64,000 nt of DNA from JAVXTH01 sp036642795 (lineage in GTDB: Bacteria > Bacillota_I > Bacilli_A > Erysipelotrichales > Erysipelotrichaceae): the NCBI GenBank assembly GCA_036642795.1, contig JAVXTH010000002.1, forward strand, positions 1 through 64,000, given 5' to 3'. The notes beneath the pieces were generated by a model. It did not search any database. It worked only from the letters and a program-made list of their open reading frames with translations, and was not told the DNA's origin. Below, piece by piece: positions 59,470-64,000 of the stretch. How positions within the stretch are numbered: position 1 is the first letter of the stretch; the number at the start of each line of letters is the position of its first letter. Position numbers and translations under genes: made by a program.

Positions 59470-61023
59470 TTATATAATCTTAGTTGTCCACTCTTCTAAA
59501 TTCCACACTTCATCAACAATATCTTGATAGAAAAGTGGATCATGTGAGACAAGTAATACGGTTCCCTTAAACTTAATCAATGCTTCTTTTAATGAATCAA
59601 GTGCATCCACATCTAAGTGGTTGGTTGGTTCATCTAATACTAATAAATTACATTCGCGATTCATAATCTTACACAAGCGTAATTTTGCTTGCTCACCACC
59701 AGATAATACACAGACAGCGGATTCAATATGATCGCTGGTTAATCCACACTTTGCCAAAGCACTTCTTACTTCACCATTGGTTAAAGCTGGAAACAATTTC
59801 CAATAATCTTCCAATGCCGTTTGATTTGAACTACTTTCTTCTTGTTGAAAGAAACCACAGGCAACAAAGGGATCAACATCGACGCTACCTTCATAAGCAG
59901 GAATATAAGATAAAAGGGTTTTTAATAACGTTGTTTTACCTAAACCATTCACACCTTTAATCGCTACTTTTTTATTTCTCTCTAAAATCAAATTCAATGG
60001 TGAACTTAAAGCTTCATCATAACCAATTACTAAATCATGGGTTTCAAAGATAACTCTTCCCGGTGTTCTTCCACTTAGAAATGAAAATACCGGTTTCACC
60101 TTTTCTTTTGTTCTTGTAATCATGTCCATTTTATCAAGCTTCTTCTGTCGAGAATGTGCCATATTACGAGTTGCGACGCGTGCTTTATTACGAGCGATAA
60201 AGTCTTCTAAGTTATCAATCTCTTTTTGTTGTTTTTGATAAGCTAGTTCATGCTGTTTAACTTTTAAGGCATGCTGCGATAGAAAATATTCATAATCGCC
60301 AACATAACGTGATAAGCGACAATTCTCTACATGATAGATAATATTTACTACACTGTTTAAAAAAGCAATGTCATGACTTACTAAGATAAAGGCATTCTCA
60401 TAATTCATTAAGAAATTCTTTAACCATGCGATATGTTCTTCATCTAGATAATTGGTTGGTTCATCCATAATTAGAATCATTGGATTCTCTAATAATAACT
60501 TCGTTAATAAGACTTTAGAGCGTTGACCACCCGATAACTGTGTTACATCTTTATCCAAGCCTAGATCAACTAAACCAAGGCCACTTGCTACTTCATTAAT
60601 TTTCGCATCAATCATATAAAAGCCATTATGATCTAAAATATCTTGAATGATTCCAACATCCTCTAAATACTTATTCATTTCAGTTTCACTACAATCGCAC
60701 ATTTTATCATATATTTCTAGCATCTCTTTTTCTAAATCAAAGAGATGTTGAAAAGCATCTTCTAATACCATTTTAATCGTTTTACCTTTTTCAAGTTTTG
60801 TATGTTGATCTAAATAACCAGTTGTAATTCGATTACACCAATCTACCTTACCTTCTTCGGGTGTTAAAGAGCCAGTGATAATATTTAAAAACGTAGATTT
60901 GCCTTCCCCATTTGCTCCCACTAAACCAACATGTTCCCCATTTAATAAACGAAAAGAAACATCTTCTAAGATCTGTCTTCCACCAAAACTATGGGAGACA
61001 TTTTGCACATTTAAGATACTCAT
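59470..61023 (-). CDS. ABC-F family ATPase
   Basis: Soluble protein of 517 residues with two ABC domains and no membrane helix. First domain: GANGEGKST, LSGGQRSK, MDEPTNYLD; linker helices at about 240-310 (KQQKEIDNLEDFI ... RQKKLDKMD); second domain: GVNGLGKTT, LSGGEQAKLRL, LDEPTNHLD. ABC-F proteins act on ribosomes as translation factors or antibiotic-protection proteins. The linker does not let me pick a resistance subclass; YbiT/YkpA-like housekeeping is likely. GGAGG ahead of the ATG lies in a hairpin (61024-61047). Confidence 0.93.
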   Translation of the reverse strand: MSILNVQNVSHSFGGRQILEDVSFRLLNGEHVGLVGANGEGKSTFLNIITGSLTPEEGKVDWCNRITTGYLDQHTKLEKGKTIKMVLEDAFQHLFDLEKEMLEIYDKMCDCSETEMNKYLEDVGIIQDILDHNGFYMIDAKINEVASGLGLVDLGLDKDVTQLSGGQRSKVLLTKLLLENPMILIMDEPTNYLDEEHIAWLKNFLMNYENAFILVSHDIAFLNSVVNIIYHVENCRLSRYVGDYEYFLSQHALKVKQHELAYQKQQKEIDNLEDFIARNKARVATRNMAHSRQKKLDKMDMITRTKEKVKPVFSFLSGRTPGRVIFETHDLVIGYDEALSSPLNLILERNKKVAIKGVNGLGKTTLLKTLLSYIPAYEGSVDVDPFVACGFFQQEESSSNQTALEDYWKLFPALTNGEVRSALAKCGLTSDHIESAVCVLSGGEQAKLRLCKIMNRECNLLVLDEPTNHLDVDALDSLKEALIKFKGTVLLVSHDPLFYQDIVDEVWNLEEWTTKII

Positions 61024-61047
61024 AGAACCTCCAAATTCAAAGGTTCT
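61024..61047 (-). promoter_or_regulatory. Hairpin enclosing the ABC-F ribosome site
   Basis: On the minus strand AGAACCT (61041-61047) pairs perfectly with AGGTTCT (61024-61030) around a 10-base loop. The GGAGG ribosome site is half in the loop and half in the stem, directly before the ATG, so the hairpin could restrict translation. Confidence 0.6.
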
Positions 61048-61065
61048 TCACCTTATATAATGCCA

Positions 61066-61094
61066 ATATTAGCATAAATAAGTATCAATGTAAA
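61066..61094 (-). promoter_or_regulatory. Promoter of the ABC-F gene
   Basis: TTTACA (61089-61094), 17-base spacer and TAATAT (61066-61071), giving a leader of about 35-40 bases that holds the ribosome-site hairpin. Confidence 0.5.
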
Positions 61095-61288
61095 GAAATG
61101 AAACAATGAAAATAAATTAATTTGTTTTCATAAATAAGTTAATATTCAACCTAAGCAACTACCTTCCCCCACCTCACAAGCCGAAACATTGCTGCTACGT
61201 GTTTCAATGATTCATTTGAAGTATTTATGCATAATATAAGTTATTGTCGCTTAGAATGGCTCTAATTCAAGCTTGTTGCCATTTGCTT
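61095..61288. other. Intergenic region with an unusual GC-rich island
   Basis: No gene recognised. An island at about 61150-61210 is far richer in G+C than its surroundings. On the minus strand GAAACA (61199-61204) and TGTTTC (61182-61187) can pair around GTAGCAGC, followed by GAGGTGGGGGAAGGTAG. It may be a small structured RNA; I could not match it to a known class. Confidence 0.4.
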
Positions 61289-61315
61289 AAAAAGAAAAGA
61301 TGCTTTCAGCATCTT
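61289..61315 (-). terminator. Terminator of gmk
   Basis: An 8-bp perfect stem (61297-61304 with 61308-61315), 3-base loop and TTCTTTTT tail on the minus strand; the stem overlaps the gmk stop codon. Confidence 0.9.
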
Positions 61316-61874
61316 ACTTACAAATATTTAGAATTGTGTTTTTAATTTCCATAACAGCTTCATCAATATCTTTATTAGATACAACATGTGTAAAGAGTGG
61401 TTGTAATTCTAATTCAACTTTAGCTTTGTTTAAACGTTGTTGAACATTATCTTCATCACGATAACGTTTACGGATTTGTTTTTCAAGTTCTTCAAGACTT
61501 TCCGGAACAACAAAGAATGCAATCGCATCGGGACGATTTAATTTAATCTGACCAACGCCTTGTGCTTCTACTTCAACCAGTACATTCTTACCTTGGTTAA
61601 CTAGAAAATCAACTTGTTGTGCAGGAGTACCATAATAATAACCACCAAATTCAGTATACTCAAGTAGTTCTTGATTCTTTAATGCACGAGCAAACGCATG
61701 ATGATCAACAAAGTAATAGTCAACTCCATCTTCCTCATTTTCTTTGGCAGGACGAGTTGTTACTGAAATAGAATAAAATAGATGAAGGTCTTTATCTTTC
61801 ATTAAGGCATCACGAATGACTCCCTTACCTACTGAACTAGCACCGGTTAAGACAATAATTTTACCTTTATTCAT
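61314..61874 (-). CDS. gmk: Guanylate kinase
   Basis: Converts GMP to GDP with ATP; 186 residues. The P-loop reads GASSVGKG (about 10-17) where most guanylate kinases have GPSGVGKG. The GMP-binding region has SVTTRPAKENEEDGVDYYF and EYTEFGGYYYGTP, and the lid KRYRDEDNVQQRL is intact. It follows the M24 peptidase gene by 11 bases with AGGAGG before the ATG, and not rpoZ or fmt as often seen, so a second guanylate-kinase paralogue elsewhere cannot be excluded. Confidence 0.92.
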   Translation of the reverse strand: MNKGKIIVLTGASSVGKGVIRDALMKDKDLHLFYSISVTTRPAKENEEDGVDYYFVDHHAFARALKNQELLEYTEFGGYYYGTPAQQVDFLVNQGKNVLVEVEAQGVGQIKLNRPDAIAFFVVPESLEELEKQIRKRYRDEDNVQQRLNKAKVELELQPLFTHVVSNKDIDEAVMEIKNTILNICK

Positions 61875-61885
61875 AAGTTATCCTC

Positions 61886-63118
61886 CTATTTTATGAAATA
61901 TATTTGATCTCTTCCTTTAGTTAGAAATTCAACTTTACCATTTGTAAATAAAACCGTTTCTTCACTAAAGAGATAAATTTCTTGATTCCAAGGTAAATAA
62001 TCAATTCGATTATTTAATTCTAATGCATAAGCGGTATCATCGTTTAACAATACATCCCCTTGAATTGGTATTTCTTCCTGTTGGTTGAATAAACCAATCG
62101 TAGGTCCTGCTGCATGGCCATGAGTACCACAAGGATGACTATAAAGTAATGGCTTGATTCCATTTGCTTTGGCTTCCTTAATTGACTTCGTAAATATTTC
62201 ATTGCCACTACGTCCCTTAACAAAGTTACTGCGAACAATATCTTGAAACTTATTGTTAACTTTAAATGCTTCCATTAAAGCTTGCGGAACCATAATTTCT
62301 CCATCTTGTGCTACATAGGCATTACGTTGGGTATCGCTACATAAACCTAAATACGTAATACCAAAATCACAATGCAACAAATCGCCTGGCTTTATGACAT
62401 CCGTCTTTTGTGGATCTTTTTCACCTTTGCGTTGTAAGTTGACATCTGGTGGAAACCAATAAGTTAAACCTAATTTGTTTACTTTATTCTTCATCCACCA
62501 TTCAACCTCTGTTGTGGTCGTAACATTTGGTGTAATTACTTTATTTGAAAAGGCTTCACCAACAATACTTAACGCTAAGTCTAATATTTTAGGATACCAT
62601 GCTTTTTCAGATTTCGTTCTTGTTTCAAGAAAACGAACGCCTAAATATTCAGCACTTACAAAACGTTTAACGCTGGCTTCACTTAAATGTTTTTCCATCT
62701 CATCGTACATGCTTTTACTTAAACCATCACAATAAGCAAAATCTTTTGAAATGTTTAAACCAATCGTCTTTGGCTTACTTTGTTGAATGAGTTTTTCTAC
62801 TGCTTGCCATTGTGTAGATTGTGATTCATCCCATACATTATCATAATATTCTTCTAATTCTGGATAATGACGATTAACACAATAACGTTTAACTTTACCA
62901 TTTTCTAATACTAATACCAAAATAGTTAATCGACGTGCGGTAGGAAAACTTGTTGGTGTTAGAAATTCTAAAATTGGATCTTCATTATATTCTAAAGAAG
63001 GAACAATCCACATATCGATACCACATTCTTTCATAAAAGATGGTAACAGATCATTTAAACGTTCTTTTAGAAAAAGATCTTTTAATTCATTTTGTTTTTT
63101 TAAATCTAAAAGTTCCAT
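61886..63118 (-). CDS. M24-family metallopeptidase (Xaa-Pro aminopeptidase-like)
   Basis: Pita-bread-fold hydrolase of 410 residues. An N-terminal creatinase/prolidase-like domain is followed by the catalytic domain with metal ligands in HCDFGITYLGLCSDTQR (two Asp), the His in THGHAAGP, and two Glu in YALELNN and FSEETVLF. Such enzymes remove N-terminal residues next to proline or cleave Xaa-Pro dipeptides; the unusual spacing leaves the substrate open. Its ATG overlaps the stop of the MFS gene (TAATG), suggesting peptide or amino acid uptake and use together. Confidence 0.85.
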   Translation of the reverse strand: MELLDLKKQNELKDLFLKERLNDLLPSFMKECGIDMWIVPSLEYNEDPILEFLTPTSFPTARRLTILVLVLENGKVKRYCVNRHYPELEEYYDNVWDESQSTQWQAVEKLIQQSKPKTIGLNISKDFAYCDGLSKSMYDEMEKHLSEASVKRFVSAEYLGVRFLETRTKSEKAWYPKILDLALSIVGEAFSNKVITPNVTTTTEVEWWMKNKVNKLGLTYWFPPDVNLQRKGEKDPQKTDVIKPGDLLHCDFGITYLGLCSDTQRNAYVAQDGEIMVPQALMEAFKVNNKFQDIVRSNFVKGRSGNEIFTKSIKEAKANGIKPLLYSHPCGTHGHAAGPTIGLFNQQEEIPIQGDVLLNDDTAYALELNNRIDYLPWNQEIYLFSEETVLFTNGKVEFLTKGRDQIYFIK

Positions 63119-64000
63119 TATTTCACCTCATAATCTTTCTTATTTCGCATTAAGTTATGCCAAATCATTAATAAAGCCGCAATTCCAAAGAAGATAAATG
63201 CATATAGGAAAGATAATTTAGCGCCAAAAGCATAAATAAAGCCTGCAAATAGAGCTCCTACAATCATTCCTAATGATTTAATGGCATTAAAGAATCCCAT
63301 TAATATTCCTGAATTCTCACTTGTTGCACTTTTCGCAACAACATCTTGAAGCAAAGGAATATAGATTGCATTAAAAGCAAAGAAAACGATATTAATTAAT
63401 ATAAAAGGTACAATATCATCTAATAAGACAATCCCTAGCATCGTGATAGAACAACCCATTAAAACATAAACTAAGGCATGCTTTACATCATACTGACGCA
63501 TAATTCGCATACAAATTGTTCCATTTGCGATTAAAGATATGAAACCTACAATTGCCTTTAACGCACCATTATAGGCAGATGTGAATTGAAATTGATCTTT
63601 GATATAGAAATTAAAGCATTGTTCATATGCCGTCGTTGCGACACTTGTTAATAAGACAACAATAAATAAAACAATTAATATTTTATTTAAGAAAGTTCTC
63701 GCATCAATAAAAGCACTGAATGGATTTGCTTCTTTTAAAATGGCCGTTACCTTTTTCATAATAACAAGTTCACTTTTATCTTTAATCATAAAGAAATAAA
63801 ATAAAATACCACTTAAGCATAACGTAAAGGTTTGTAAGAAGAATGTAAAAGGGATTGAAATATCACCAATTAAACCTCCAACCAAATAACCAAAAGCCGA
63901 AAAAACGGTTGATAAGGTAGCCATAATGGTTAAATTACGACCACGCTTGTCAAGTGGTGATGTGTTAATAACATAAGTTAAGTAACAAACCATAATCCCA
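63118..64000 (-). CDS. MFS transporter, 5' end beyond the window
   Basis: Partial coding region; the reading frame stays open to the right edge, so the N-terminal helices lie outside. About nine hydrophobic segments are visible, with a loop SPLDKRGRNLTIMATL after the first. Substrate unknown. It is translationally coupled to the M24 peptidase gene. An internal Met at 63993 should not be taken as the start, since this would remove the first helices of a 12-helix transporter. Confidence 0.85.
   Translation of the reverse strand, partial: GIMVCYLTYVINTSPLDKRGRNLTIMATLSTVFSAFGYLVGGLIGDISIPFTFFLQTFTLCLSGILFYFFMIKDKSELVIMKKVTAILKEANPFSAFIDARTFLNKILIVLFIVVLLTSVATTAYEQCFNFYIKDQFQFTSAYNGALKAIVGFISLIANGTICMRIMRQYDVKHALVYVLMGCSITMLGIVLLDDIVPFILINIVFFAFNAIYIPLLQDVVAKSATSENSGILMGFFNAIKSLGMIVGALFAGFIYAFGAKLSFLYAFIFFGIAALLMIWHNLMRNKKDYEVK

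Noticed and set aside
61024..61035. GGTTCTA resembling a preQ1 riboswitch start
   Set aside because: It is the ribosome-site hairpin of the ABC-F gene; the C-rich and A-rich strands of a preQ1 aptamer are absent.
61150..61210. Possible signal recognition particle RNA on the minus strand
   Set aside because: GTAGCAGC resembles the 3' side of the SRP apical helix, but the invariant TCAGG strand and GGAA-type loop before it are missing.
1..64000. Mobile elements, tRNA genes or CRISPR arrays
   Set aside because: No transposase or integrase frame, no spaced direct-repeat array and no cloverleaf with a T-loop motif was found on reading both strands.

Overview
The window is an AT-rich Firmicutes chromosome segment that uses the standard genetic code: TGA acts as a stop, for example at the end of the SpoVD-like PBP gene. 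PolC, a tryptophan T-box, an Spx regulator, an FtsL-PBP2B-SpoVD gene order, FakA/Asp23 and AGGAGG-type ribosome sites all fit a low-GC Gram-positive. The combination of a MraZ box array of the kind described in Mollicutes/Bacilli with gut-type reductases suggests an Erysipelotrichia-like gut bacterium. That placement is inference, not proof. I saw no transposase, integrase, phage gene, tRNA or CRISPR array.

Layout. Positions 1-96 hold a strong minus-strand promoter and a leader that look like the start of an rRNA operon lying off the left edge. Next come spx (-) and trpS (+) behind a complete T-box. From 11.6 kb down to 2.1 kb runs the first half of the division/cell-wall (dcw) cluster on the minus strand: mraZ-rsmH-ftsL-pbp2B-spoVD-murE-mraY-murD. 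The second half, ftsW/spoVE-murG-murB-divIB followed by asp23-fakA, sits 22 kb away at 39.2-33.1 kb. Between the halves are polC with an NTF2-like gene, a dacF-malY-Ca2+ exchanger unit, recG-rnc, an MFS transporter, and three large signalling proteins (a PAS/hybrid histidine kinase, a Cache-PAS-GGDEF-GAF protein and a degenerate-GGDEF/EAL/PAS protein).

From 39 kb the content is more accessory. There is a class B sortase. Divergent from it is an SdpR/SdpI-ABC exporter operon with two palindromic operators. Two tandem flavin/Fe-S ene-reductases resembling BaiH and BaiCD of gut bile-acid/steroid metabolism follow, behind an AraC-type regulator with two DNA-binding domains. Then come a FetAB-type ABC exporter and a KamA-like radical SAM enzyme. 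The most unusual locus is a tightly coupled three-gene operon (56.2-51.5 kb): a membrane methyltransferase-like protein, a GH3-family adenylate-forming enzyme, and a 7TM-GAF-GGKEF-HD-GYP sensor. A flippase-like membrane protein is divergent from it.

The right end holds a small duplicated AbrB-like protein, an APC transporter, an ABC-F protein whose ribosome site lies in a hairpin, guanylate kinase, an M24 peptidase and a truncated MFS gene.

Functionally the window combines wall synthesis (lipid II from MurE/MraY/MurG, polymerised by FtsW and class B PBPs, trimmed by DacF), replication and repair (PolC, RecG), several c-di-GMP proteins (one probable cyclase, two probable phosphodiesterases), and small-molecule reduction and export typical of a host-associated anaerobe.
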